From Gibbula magus (Eukaryota > Mollusca > Gastropoda > Trochida > Trochidae): 64,000 bases of DNA. Position numbers and translations under genes: made by a program. This document shows positions 14,219-25,800 of this stretch, piece by piece. The first letter of the stretch is position 1. Each line of letters begins with the position of its first letter. The stretch spans positions 45,540,358-45,604,357 of the forward strand of contig OW388300.1 of assembly GCA_936450465.1 (NCBI GenBank), read 5' to 3'. Under the pieces are notes generated by a model. That model saw only the letters and a program-made list of their open reading frames with translations. It ran no database searches and had not been told where the DNA came from.

Positions 14219-15405
14219 TCAGACATTACCCGGGCTACTGAGGGGAGAACGGTGTAGTGTGGGCAGGTGGGGCAAAGTAAATTCAGCGGTTTATTTAAAT
14301 ACTACCATCAGTTGGCGTGTGTGACACAGGTTGATTATAGCTGACACACGTCCCTACAAGAAAACTGTAAGAGAGACGGGAATAACACGCGGTTTAACAG
14401 TAACAGGCATACGTATTTGACGTATTTGTCCTCAGCAGCGTAATTTTCTGATTTCAAGGAAAGCTGAATTTGCCATGATTAAAGTAATGAGGTAAGCATC
14501 GTTCACGCAATGCGTCCTCATTATTTGGTCTTTGTTTTGAACAGTGCTGTCATTCCTGAAGGTGCTCTATATTCACCAGTCCGTATTATTACGTTTATTA
14601 AAATTTTGAGGGTTTTCTTTTAGAGTGAAAGAAAGGTGTATAAACATGAGCTTGTCAATCTTTCATAAGTAAATGGCAGGTTGACCAGAATGTCATAACT
14701 TTGACTTTATTTGCAAGTTGAGTAAGCATTTTTGACTTTAGGACAATCAGAACAAACATATCGCTTGTTGACTCATTCTCTTCCCCACGGATGCTAGTCA
14801 CGTTGATTGAATGTTTCATATCACGTTCCCGTTATGTTCTGTAAATTATATTATTTTCTCTATTCTAATTTTGCAGTCTACTAAATATGAATTAATTTCC
14901 TTAATGATACCAGTACAGTCAACCAGGAACTGTGAAATTCAATTAATTCTGTGTAATAGTTTCAATTAAACCATTCATCAGATAGTTACTCCATTTGACA
15001 TTTTCTTATAAGCTATGTCCTAATCGTCAATTCTAGCACTGTCATTTTACTAGCTGAGGCACGATGTCAGAGTGTGTCTTTACCTTTCCCCTTTTGCGTA
15101 ATAAAGCGTTTAAAACGTTTTTTCAAAAGTCGTTTGTTCTTGTGGTACAAACATACTCCTTGTACAAACATACTCCATCGTGGTTGCTGCACTATGAGAG
15201 AAATCTCTGTGTGGATACGTTTCTTTAATTTAAAATTGTTATCCGAATAATTTTCACACAACTCATGTTTTAAATTGTATTTCTTATGTCTTGCACTTTA
15301 AAGCCACTGTATTATTATTTGTTTGAAAGTTCAGTGGAAGACTTATCTTCAAAATGACGAGGGATTACAGAGAAAGTGTAAGTGTGAAGGTGAAAACTAA
15401 AACTG
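14219..15405. other. Intergenic, no gene seen
   Basis: No exon, RNA gene or repeat family was recognised; the open frame at 15067-15261 on minus lacks supporting features. Confidence 0.35.
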
Positions 15406-15409
15406 CTGT

Positions 15410-15825
15410 GGTTCCGTCATTCTCTTCCGACAGAGGTTACTCCCTTCAGATTTCCAATTCTAACCTCTATTCTTCATCGCCTGAATCCGAGTGCAGAAAT
15501 GGAGTGTCCTGATTGGTTGCAATTGAATCTAGTTTTGGAATCAGCGAAGCCGTTGTAAAAGTGACATTTGCCAATGACACGTCATAATGATAAAATAAAC
15601 GTTTTCACGTTTGATGTGTTATCCTCGAAATATGCTATTTGATTTTGTGAAAACAATTGATCATAAATATGCTGATAAATAAAGAAGATCAATTCAGAGA
15701 CAATACCAACAACAGTTCATTTGTGATATTTACATCAGACATTTGAAAGACATATGCTAAATAGCAAGACCTTTAAGAGTCAAATGCTTAGATCTTTGAA
15801 GTTCCTTGGTCTACATGGCCGCTGA
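15410..15825 (+). repeat. Dispersed repeat, inverted relative to 50455-50860
   Basis: The stretch from ACAGAGGTTACTCCCTTCAG through GTGACATTTGCCA and GTGAAAACAATTGATCATAA to ATTTGAAAGACATATGCTAA aligns over about 400 bp with the reverse complement of 50455-50860. Both copies keep a peptide containing DFVKTIDHK; here the frame is broken by stops. I do not recognise the family. Confidence 0.7.
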
Positions 15826-17510
15826 AAGATGAGTTTTCATACGTCGGTTTTTATCGAGGCCTCATTATCCGCATACAAGTAACGTCACTAGAGGTTACCA
15901 AATACGTTATCTCTGTATTAAGTGTGGCCTTGGATTACGTCCACAACATCGATTGACTGAGAAAACATTATCGAGTCACAGGGGCAATACAGAATTATAA
16001 AATATTGAATCGATGTTATGGTAAAATGGAGATAAACATACTGTGTCAGAAATTAGAAACTCTTCAGTATTTACATTAAAGTGCGTCCCTATGAAAAACA
16101 CATTTTACCTTTTAAAAGCAGACCATTTTTATTTATAAAGTGCATATTTTACACGTTAATAACCGTTTTGCATCATACTACCGTCAACCATTATTTGTTA
16201 AAGAAAGCAAATATTTAAATACCATGCCAATTCATTTTCTTTTCCACTAACGCCATAAAGAAAAATGATTTTATGAATTGATATCAATATGTTCAGACAT
16301 GATGTCATGTATTATTGTTGAATATTAAACATTTTTTCCTAATTATCTCACGTACACGTCATTAACACAGTATGTACAAGTCGGTTAAATAAAAAAAACG
16401 GAAGAGTAACTTTTTATAGTCCCTGTAATCACGTTCATTATTGATAATTTTTTTGTAAACGATGGCTTACATTTAGTAAAGTAAATAAAAAGGATATCTA
16501 ACGAATCTTAGTTGGTCTCGTGGGCAGAAAGTCAATTGACAAACAAGCGATTTCCCCAAGTGACACTTAGTGTACATACGTTGTGTATTTTATCTTCGCA
16601 TAATATTTCTCTATTGTTGAAAATACCATGATTCAATTATCATATAATGTACGTTTGTATGTAAAAAATTTCGCCCTCTATGACAATAGTCACATGTGCA
16701 TATACCATACATATTATATCATAGGAAATACAATTTGTTTGAATAGGTAAATACATTCTTAAAAATCAACACACACATATACATACATACATACACAAAA
16801 GTTCAAGTAATAATACATATTAACATAAACACAAATGCACCCGGTAGTACAGATAAAATAAAGAACAAAGGTGTTCCTATCCATGCTCTTACTTTAAGCC
16901 CCTTCTACTTCCGGTACTTCCGGTTACATATTCGTTACAACTTATTAACAGTCATATTAACACTAACATTCGTCTGCTGTCTATAGACACTATATTTCCT
17001 TTCTTCCTTATATTTAACAAAACACATTCATCCCAGTAATACCCACTTGATATCTTCACACTACTATTGATCTACCTTTACATCAGACTATATATATTAG
17101 GAGAGAAAAAGTAACTGTGCAATGTATGTATTTATTTATGTAAGTATACACAGCAAATTGTTTCATGTAATAATCCTTATTTGTCGACCGAGGTCAATGT
17201 CAAATTGTTATTGCAACAGCAACACATTATCAGCAAACGTCAACAGTAACGCATAACGTTGCTTGTCGGGGATAGGTTCACACATTCATGTTAACAAATC
17301 CGTATCGAGTGTGACCACCGCGAGTATCAACACAGGATTGACATCTACGCCTCATGGACGAGGATAGTGAACAAGGCTTGTAAATCTCATTCCAAATGTC
17401 AACCAAGGTTTACCTCAGATTTTTTAAGGTCACAGGCTGACGTTTACGTCTTCTCACTTTTCTTCATCTCATTCCAAACATTCTCAATAGAGTTGAGATA
17501 TGGAGACACG
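15826..17510. other. Intergenic, no gene seen
   Basis: Very AT-rich. A short CATA-type tract lies near 16780-16796. No coding or RNA feature was found. Confidence 0.4.
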
Positions 17511-17514
17511 GCCA

Positions 17515-17660
17515 GCCATGGACGAGTTCGGGGCCATGTTCAAGAGAGGTTTCAAAATAATCGCTCACTGAGCGATTAATTTTAAACCTCTCTTGAACGC
17601 GATTGCTCGAATGTAGCGCTACGTAGCAAGGCGAGCAAACTTCGAGGAATTTATCCCAGT
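17515..17660. repeat. Fold-back repeat, copy of 41940-42130
   Basis: GTTCAAGAGAGGTTTCAAAA is inverted as TTTTAAACCTCTCTTGAACG about 50 bp on, around a second palindrome, AATCGCTCACTGAGCGATTA. The same parts (GAGCGATT, AGCGCTACGTAGC, TTTGCTCG) occur at 41940-42130. Confidence 0.65.
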
Positions 17661-17692
17661 CTCTCCTCCTGTAACGTATCAGCTGATCTTGA

Positions 17693-17900
17693 TTTAAACA
17701 TATTTTATTAAATGAGGAAAGGGACTGGGAACAAGTTATCCATCAAAGGTAACCTTCTCCAATGTATTTACAAAATGACAACATTATAACAACATGCATG
17801 TACATGTAAAAAGAAAACAATAGAATACAGAAATTGAAGATATTTACAAGGAATCATCATTTAAATGAAATTTTAAAAGGTTAAACATGTTCTCTCTTTT
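17693..17900. repeat. Dispersed repeat similar to 49780-49960
   Basis: AAACATATTTTATTAAATGA followed by a GGACTGGGAACAAGTTAT-like stretch and CTTCTCCA resembles AAACATATTTTATTCATTTG and GGATTGGGCACAAGTTATG at 49785 onward. On minus these read like retroposon 3' ends with AATAAA. Confidence 0.45.
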
Positions 17901-18263
17901 TGCATATCATATAACTGCATTAAGTTGTTGAATTTTTTAAATACAATCTATTTTCATGACGTTTACCTAATCAAAAGACAGGAAAAAATATATGAATATC
18001 TATGAAATACCAGTATTTCTTGAAACGCTCATGCAATATATATCTGGTATGTATGTTTTGAAAGCAAATGGCCTTTTACTGAATAACATGTTTGTCTGTC
18101 TCTGTCTAGACTCGTTATTTGCATAAAACTCCTTTTTATAAGTTAATATGACGTCAGTGTTGTTAAGGAAACGAATCTGACGTGCCTATTTTAGAATCTC
18201 AACCTTCAATCTATTCGAGATTCCTCGAGACACCCCAACAGCCCAGGTGTAAGCTAGGGCACC

Positions 18264-18533
18264 ATGCAGAGCATTTGGATATTTCTACTGCTGACAAATG
18301 TCAGTTCTAAGGTAAAGAGCAACAGCAAGCCTACGAAGGAGCTATGTCTCAGATATACCAACTATGACAGAGTAGATCGATGCTGGGTTAGATGTGGAAC
18401 TCAGTGTACCTCTGCTCTCCATGGTTGTGATCATCTGCACAGTCACGGTGTTTACTACCATTCCCGATCGCTTGAGGAAGGGCGGAAGAGCGAAAGCCAG
18501 CTACAGGTTAAAATGCTCTCTGTGGTTGGTTGA
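18264..18533 (+). CDS. Doubtful small ORF with a hydrophobic start
   Basis: The 89-residue frame starts MQSIWIFLLLTNVSS, which could be a signal peptide, and has six Cys between residues 28 and 55. The part after about 18485 is a dispersed repeat also found at 29720-29835, so at most a first exon ending before that point could be real. The spacing does not match VWC or PAN. Low confidence. Confidence 0.15.
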   Translation: MQSIWIFLLLTNVSSKVKSNSKPTKELCLRYTNYDRVDRCWVRCGTQCTSALHGCDHLHSHGVYYHSRSLEEGRKSESQLQVKMLSVVG

Positions 18534-18600
18534 AATTTTATCGCAAACCATGGCAATAAAATTATTTGATTGGCTGGATCAGAGGTCACAGCGCGAAGGT
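18485..18600 (+). repeat. Dispersed repeat, copy of 29720-29835
   Basis: AGAGCGAAAGCCAGCTACAG, GGTTGAAATTTTATCGC and GATTGGCTGGATCA match AGAGCGAAAGCTAACTGCAG, GGCTGAAATGTTATCGC and GATTGGCAGGATCA near 29723-29815 in the same orientation. Confidence 0.65.
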
Positions 18601-19134
18601 TGATGTTGGGTTTTCACCCAGGGTATATACGTAGAGCGGAGCGTACATGTATACCTTTTACCTGATCATGAGACATGATGAGTGTTCGTGATCACTGTAG
18701 GGAGCGCCCCTTTATTCACTATTGGTACTGTGTCCACATTTTAATGAGGTGGCATAAGTCGACATCATTTAAAGGCCAAACACTGGAACACGCCCATCAC
18801 GATACTGGTATTACAAAGTAAGATTCATGTTCAGAAGCTTACCAACTCATGGCTGCCTCTAGTGTAGGTTTAACATGTCATGTATTCACAAGTCCTATCA
18901 AGTTCACACGTCCTAACTAAATTTGATTCACATTTAAAAAGACAGTTGGATAAATGTGAAACATATTCTTTATTTCCCAACTTACCTAAATACAAATTTA
19001 ATAGGTGACATATAAATGTTATCTTTGGTCTGTGAAGTACATATCTGCCACTATCAACAGTTATGTCTTATCTATATGTAAGCGTACGACTATAATCGCA
19101 AGTCGAGACAAAGCCTAACTAGAACACTTTAACA

Positions 19135-21024
19135 ATGGCGAGGGTGAACTATGTTTTCCTGACGCTTGTAGCAACAGTATGTTTCGTACACGGTGCCAAC
19201 CATTGCTTCTTCAAGGGAACTTCGTACGATGTCAACCAACAGTTTCGTACAGACGACTGCCAGGTGTGCCTCTGTTCACCAACTGGTCAAGTGGCCTGTT
19301 CCTCCCTGCAGTGCCCCCCTCTCACCTGTGTGGACAATCTTCAGAGGAAAGGGGAGTGCTGTGGCTACTGTCCTAATGGTAGGTTCTTCAGTAACGACGA
19401 ATTATTTGTTTACAATCTGCATCTCGATCGGGGCTGTTTCGTTTATTAAAGGATTTCATAAGTTATACAGGATTTGCACTGTTTATTTTAATGAAATAAA
19501 CACGAGTTTTGAAAAATTATCTAACGAAAGGTTCTGAATGGAAATATGCATGTATTCAAAACATATTCTTACTACGAATGATGAGATTATGTTAATTCTT
19601 TTAAAATTGTTTAATGCACACGCGGCAAACTGTGTAAAAAGAACTTGGTACATGTAAATCATTGTGTGATTGATAATGGATATATTTCTGATATCTACCT
19701 CTTGCATTCCTTATTTTATGTGTGTTTTAGAGGTCTAAGAGGCCTATATAGTTAAAATGAAATGACGATGAAGTATTTAAATTAAATTCGTAATTTGGCT
19801 GTGGTTGAAACTAAGGAACTCACAACAGGGGCAGATACTTCTGGAATCGAGTTCATTTTGTCAATTCAATATTCGGTATTAACAAAGAAAGAAATGTAAC
19901 GCTTTAATTTGCAACTTGTTTCTTATTCCACATAGTTTAACTGTGTAAGCAGTACCTTCAAAATCCGTTTAAATTCGTTGAAACGTCGTTTTCAAAATGT
20001 TTGAATATTCTGAAACGATATATTCCTCACATACAAGTATTACATTGGAAGCTGCCAATCACAAAATATTGTCCCTGCTTCCATTTACTAAACTTCTTTA
20101 TTTCCTTTTTTTAAGTCTGCACTTCACAAGGGGTATTGCACTCGCAGACAACATGTATTATACATTGATTCTTATCATGCATCGTTAAAAATGCGGTAGA
20201 TATATGCACTGTCTCCATGAATGTTTACCTCGACCAATGAGACAAGCCTATTGAACAAGCTGGCTTCATAGGTTACTTATAGTTAAATATTCACTTAAGG
20301 TGGTGCAATAAAACCACAATTTATTTTAGCAGTTTGCTAATGATTTGAAATTCGTTAATATGGTGTTATACACTATCAATTAGGTCAGCTTCTGTGACAC
20401 CACAGACAGCCCTTTTATGAGTCAGAAACGGAAAATGGACAGTTTTATTTAAACTTTATATGTTATTAAATTGTTTTCCATAATATATAAACTCACTGTC
20501 GACACCAAACTATTTTACATGTTTACATGTTTACATGTTACATCGGCTATCCATCGATATTTGTCTTTTGAAAACCGGCGGCAGGGGAGAAATCGCCTTT
20601 TGTTTGGAAGTCCATGAATGCATGTTCGTATGGTATACTCCTAACTAGATACATTTTGGTAATTTGTTGTTAAAAGTTTTGATAAAAGTTCCTTTTTCAT
20701 TTCCTGAATCTGTACCAGTAAATATAATAAAACATGGCTATTGGATATTACTTAAATTATGTTTGTAACCTATAAGCAAGGGTAGCCTTCTGGCACATAA
20801 CACGTTACACCCACTTCTTTAATTGAGCTTTAATATCGCTACACCATACACACGTTTAAGTTCCATGTTATTCAATTTCAGGCCCGAACTGTAAAGAAGG
20901 GGATCACGTAATAAAAGCGAACGAGGTATACACTCTCCCTGACGGACGCCAATGTAGCTGTCCTATTACTACTGGTTCTCTACAGTTCGTTCACGGGGAT
21001 CTCACCAAGGCTGTCTGCAGTTAA
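19135..21024 (+). CDS. Secreted VWC-domain protein with four-Cys tail (paralogue 1)
   Basis: Two exons, 19135-19378 and 20882-21024, join through a phase-1 GT-AG intron to give 128 residues. A signal peptide (residues 1-20, cleavage about VHG-A) is followed by a complete ten-Cys von Willebrand factor C domain at Cys 24, 42, 45, 47, 55, 60, 65, 75, 76 and 79. Exon 2 adds Cys 85, a C-S-C pair at 106/108 and Cys 127. The intron follows C-P-N-G. AATAAA at 21102-21107 lies 78 bp after the stop. VWC domains are found in matrix proteins and BMP-binding regulators; this one has no other domain, so its partner is unknown. The same architecture recurs at 37451-40497 and 47913-49300. The exon 1 reading frame stays open into the intron to 19449, but the shared donor and exon 2 make the spliced model far more likely. 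Confidence 0.87.
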
Positions 21025-21101
21025 TGACTTGCTTGTTCAGGGTGCTGTTAGATGACATGCTGTAATGTTTGAAAGCATTGGCTTATTGTGAACACTTTCT
21101 G

Positions 21102-21107
21102 AATAAA
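21102..21107 (+). terminator. Polyadenylation signal of VWC paralogue 1
   Basis: AATAAA, followed by a GT-rich stretch (GTTCTGTATG). Confidence 0.65.
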
Positions 21108-21389
21108 AGTTCTGTATGCCAAAACCTCAACCGTGACTCATTTCTTATCCTCAACCAAGTAATTAAGATTTGTGTATGTGGCGAAATATACATGAGGTTT
21201 GAACCAGAAAAGGCGGAAGCACGGTTCCATCTTAACTTATTTGCAATATAAATGTAGCAACCTATTCGCCCAAACCCAGTGGGAGTGAGTAGGGGACGAA
21301 ACTCCAGGAGCTGCCCCTGAAGGTGCTTGTGAGTAAATAAGCTATGTGAGTACAATGTTAAACTGAGGTGAGTTGGGAGTTAATGCCTC

Positions 21390-21520
21390 GTCAAGAGTAT
21401 TCCATTTACATCGCGGCTGCTAGTGTTATTGCAGGGAGAAAGCCCGGAACGCCATGATGGTTTTGCAATACGGTGAAACCTGCGAGCATCGACTGGAACT
21501 AGCGGACCATGATCATGTTT
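21390..21520. repeat. Dispersed repeat, copy of part of 48250-48510
   Basis: GGCTGCTAGTGTTATTGCAG, GGAGAAAGCCCG and GGTGAAACCTGCGAGCATCG match ACCGCTAGCATTTTTGCTTG, GGAGAAAGCCCG and GGTTAAACCTGCGAGCATCG at 48263-48338. Confidence 0.6.
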
Positions 21521-22255
21521 AGGACTTGAAGTTGAAGAAAGGAAATATACATCTCTTATCTACAATACGGATATTTTAAGCCAATCGGATAACTTGGTAG
21601 TTAGTTTGACCTATCACCAAAGTACTTCACGAGATTGTGTTATCTACAGTCATGCCAAACACATCCTTCATCCTCTGTCACCCTGAGCTTCATGTTCTAG
21701 TACTGTACGCATATGATACTTGTAACGCGGGGATATTCACAGGGAACCTTGTACACAAAGCATCTTCCTGAAGGTCTAGTATTGACATTAGCCAATGTTA
21801 TGAGTTTCTGTGAAATGTTGAGAGTATGTGACTCCCAATCATGTTTATCCTATTCAGCGCATGCACGAGTCATAGACAGTATTTAAGAGTGCGCATCTAA
21901 AATATAGATTTGATTGGTTGAAAACCCACATGTAAGCTAGGACTTAATTGCAACAATGTAGTCTCATTACACATTATTTTGATAAAAATGAAAACACTGA
22001 AACAATTAAATCTCTGTGGTATCATACACAAGTAATGATTTGGCGCTGATCGTACCGACCCCAAATAAATAGGAAATGGCACTATTGAAGACTTCAGTTT
22101 TGTTCATAGTGGCAGTTTTTCCTACGTTTTTATAAGCATCACATAACTTCTCATTTAGAGAATCTATGATATTATGTTCTTTACAAAACATCAAGTGGTT
22201 AGCAAGGAAAGGAATAGAGAGAGGGTAGGTTTCTTTGAAACAACATTGAATATTA
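21521..22255. other. Intergenic, no gene seen
   Basis: Only short open frames on minus around 21897-22194, without domains or a signal peptide. Confidence 0.35.
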
Positions 22256-22259
22256 GAAA

Positions 22260-22510
22260 AGAAGAGTGTACTATTGAAGGTAGTGATATCCCAAATATAA
22301 CCATGTTATATTTGTTCATTATCTATTTTATAATTTTATAATATTATATATTATTTCTAATGCAATCAACCTTGGGAGCTGCGCCAATTTACTTCTATCA
22401 GAGGGTACTGATCATATAACATTAGCTTAAATATCGATTGTTGGACCTCGATTTGTATGGTAAGCTGCTGGTACGGTTAGTGCTGGCGATATATGTCTGG
22501 TCGGATACCA
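22260..22510 (+). mobile_element. Broken tRNA-derived SINE pieces
   Basis: About 22264-22310 (GTACTATTGAAGGTAGTGAT and ATCCCAAATATAACC) matches the tail of the SINE at 23594-23765. About 22444-22500 (GGTAAGCTGCTGGTACGGTT, AGTGCTGGCG) matches its tRNA-like head. The order is scrambled. Confidence 0.5.
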
Positions 22511-22741
22511 AACCCACTTTGTGTGTTATTAACAATTGTTAGTACGCATTTGATAAAAAAAGAAAGCATTAAAAACAATGTCATGTATATAGAAAATCCC
22601 ACTAAAAAACCTCTTTATATCAAATACCGTAGGATGCTTTACACACACTATATATAATATATTCATTTTAATATAAATATGATTACTTAATACTTATCAA
22701 TATAATTATGTAATATAACAAAACAAAGAAGCGATGCCATT

Positions 22742-22747
22742 TTTAAT
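22742..22747 (-). terminator. Possible polyadenylation signal of the modular half-VWC gene
   Basis: ATTAAA on minus, about 125 bp past the candidate stop at 22871. It is a weaker variant signal. Confidence 0.3.
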
Positions 22748-22870
22748 TCTCAAAGAAAACTATTGAAATCAACTGCAATAAAGTTGCTGATAATCAACAC
22801 CGGCGATAAGAAAAGAGAGGAAAGTGTTATGGACTGAACCAATCAGCACACTGTATTTGAGTCACGTGAC

Positions 22871-25800
22871 TTATCCCCTCATTAACATTGTTGAGCACTG
22901 TTCGTCCATAGGTGTACAGTCTGCAGGCTCTCCTATAACATATAATGTCAACCACACATACATATCGATAACTGAATATCAATAACACAGAGGAGATTAT
23001 CGGAACACAGATTAAATTTTCTTTACAAAGTTCATACAAGCATACTTACTAAGGAATAGGTTACACGTTTTGTTATTATGCCCAGTGGCTAGACAATGTG
23101 GATAATTTATTAAAATGCTGTTTTATTGCCAACTTCTGTAGGAAGAAATGAAACACTAACGGTGGTCACTTAGTCTTATATCGTGTTCATGTAGAACTAG
23201 TGTCCACATTCAGATCGAGTCAAGGTAGATTCAAGATAATCATTTTGTAGAGATGAAGAAGTTCTAAAGCAAAGGAAACTTGCGTACCTGCAGCTGGCAT
23301 TGGATCAGGTGGCTGCCGATCGAACGGCATTAGTTGTGGTTGTGGATCTTCTGCATCTGATTAGGAGTGGTACAATTATTCAGTCAGGTCTTCAAATCTA
23401 GTGTGATTCTTTCACAGAAATCGTTAACACATCTAACACCGGACATGTTAGCTCTCAAATTTAATTCGTATGTCCGGTCTGAATGAAGTAGTTGTTAAGT
23501 TTTGTACTCTGGACATCATATAGATAAACCATTTTTTTAAAGGAGGAATACATGTCATTTAGATAGTGAGCAAATAAATATAACATGACTGTCGAGGCCC
23601 TGTGGTCGTGTGGTAAACTGTTGGTACAGTCAGTGCTGGCGTTAGTTGCCTTACTCTGAGGGTGTGGGTGCGAATCCCGCAAGGAACTCGGCCCGAAAAA
23701 GTACAATAATTTGTACTATTGAAGGTAGTGTTATCCCAAATATAGCCAAATATAGCCATGTTACATTTTATAAATATATATTGATTGTTTCAGAGCGACA
23801 AATCACTTCACAAGTACGACAACTATTTAAGTACCTGCAGGACAGATGGGACAGTTGCAACCTCCACCTGTGGGGATGTATGGTTCATCACAGACAGGCT
23901 TGTCGCAAGGACACACTTCAACTGGCATTGGCTGAGGTGGTTCTGCAACTAAAATGTATTCAAATGAAGAACATAAGAAATGTACGCTGTTTTTTACTTG
24001 TGCGCAAAATATGGACTCTTCCCTTTCTGTTTACTTGTATCTAATCACCATATCAGGTGAGGAGGTATTCTTCAATATCTGTCACCCAAAACACAGGAGA
24101 TAGCTATTGTGTGAGATCAAGCTTTATTCGATTTTCAGTGGTGAAAAACGGCATTTATCGGTTTAAATAAAATCCGTATTTTCACTGAGTGAAATAACAC
24201 GTTATTCTACTCAGTGAAATAACACGTTATTCTACTCAGTGAAATAACACTTTCAATCCTATGACGTCATCGTAACAATATGATGACGTCATAGGATCGC
24301 CTTTGAAAAGAAGGCGATCTCGGAGGCTCCGTTTACAAAATGAACGTCATTTACCAACTATACGCATGGTTTGCTAAATCTAATAAATAGAACATTTGAC
24401 ATGTCTCGTCGAATACCATGCATGTCTCATCTCGTGAAAATACTTCTACTTCACTCGATGAGATATACATGGTATTCGACGAGAAATGTCAAATATCCTC
24501 TATATATTCGTTGTGACATTAGATTTTGCAAAATGCCAAACCACCGTGAATGACACGATATCAGCGCTAATCAGCTCAGATAACAAACTAAATCAGTTAA
24601 TCGGATAAAATACAGTAAATTACAGTTTACAGTAGATCACTACTTGAGTTGAGTGGAAGTAGGCTAGTTATTCGTAAGTATAGATAATTTGTTATCAATA
24701 ACGTGAATGACATGACAGAATAACTTGCAGTACCTATTTAATCAATACCCAATAAGACGACACTAAAATTCATCTATTATTCCCAACTACCAATTGCAAG
24801 ATCCACGTTCCAAACTAGAGTGTCTGTCGGATCCACTATGTGTCAATAATAATATGTACGGCCCTTATTTTCAAATCTCGCCTGGCGCTAAGCGTGTCTT
24901 AAGCCGATGTTAATGTATGGTACTTACGATTATCTCAGCACTAAGAGAAATCTAGGCCCATCAGTTTTTGTTCCGATTATGGGGGAAATTGCTTGACAGG
25001 ATTATCCCAAGATAATGTATACTATGTTTTAAGTCCAGAACGTACTCGTATATATGCATTTATGATAGCTTAGCATTACCTACAAAGAGATAAGATTTTT
25101 ATTTTTTTATTTTTGTTTTAAAAAAAATTGCAGATACTCATTACTTAAGGTAGATACATGTAAGAAACTGCTGGACATCAGGCTACTTTGTTTAGTTCAA
25201 CCATTGGGGATTACCCGTTTAAAACTGGGTTTAACGTGTACTTAGAAATATTCCACAATGATAGTGTTAATTGACTTATATCCAGAGAATTAAGAGTGAG
25301 ACTTCGCCTTATGATTCTTCAAGGATGAAGCCTCTGTGACCCTCATTGCACACACCCCAAGTTATAATCGGTTGATTTTCGACGCCATATTTATTACAGT
25401 TGGAATTTTCTGAACAACTTTCAGCCAATGACATACGTTGTCTTTGTATCTTTACAATTACAATGACCAATGAACAGAGCCACGTGACACTGTGGGTAAT
25501 CCGAAATAATTGCCACAAACAAAGATGGAATTTGATAGTTCTGTATTTGTCACTTAAACATAATTTTTCCTTATTTTGCCATTTGAAACTTGTTTACCTT
25601 AATTTGAAACAATATTACGCAAAAAGAGCGCTTTTGTACTAATCAGTATATGATTTTGCATTCAAGAATAGGAAACCACAATCCACAATAACTGACCCGA
25701 GCTGTTTCCTAGAAGTGTTTAGGGGGCATGTTCAATAACGTAAACCCTGAGCGAGCATGTTATGTCCCGTCTGGATTCTTACTGTGCGTACCGAGCTGCT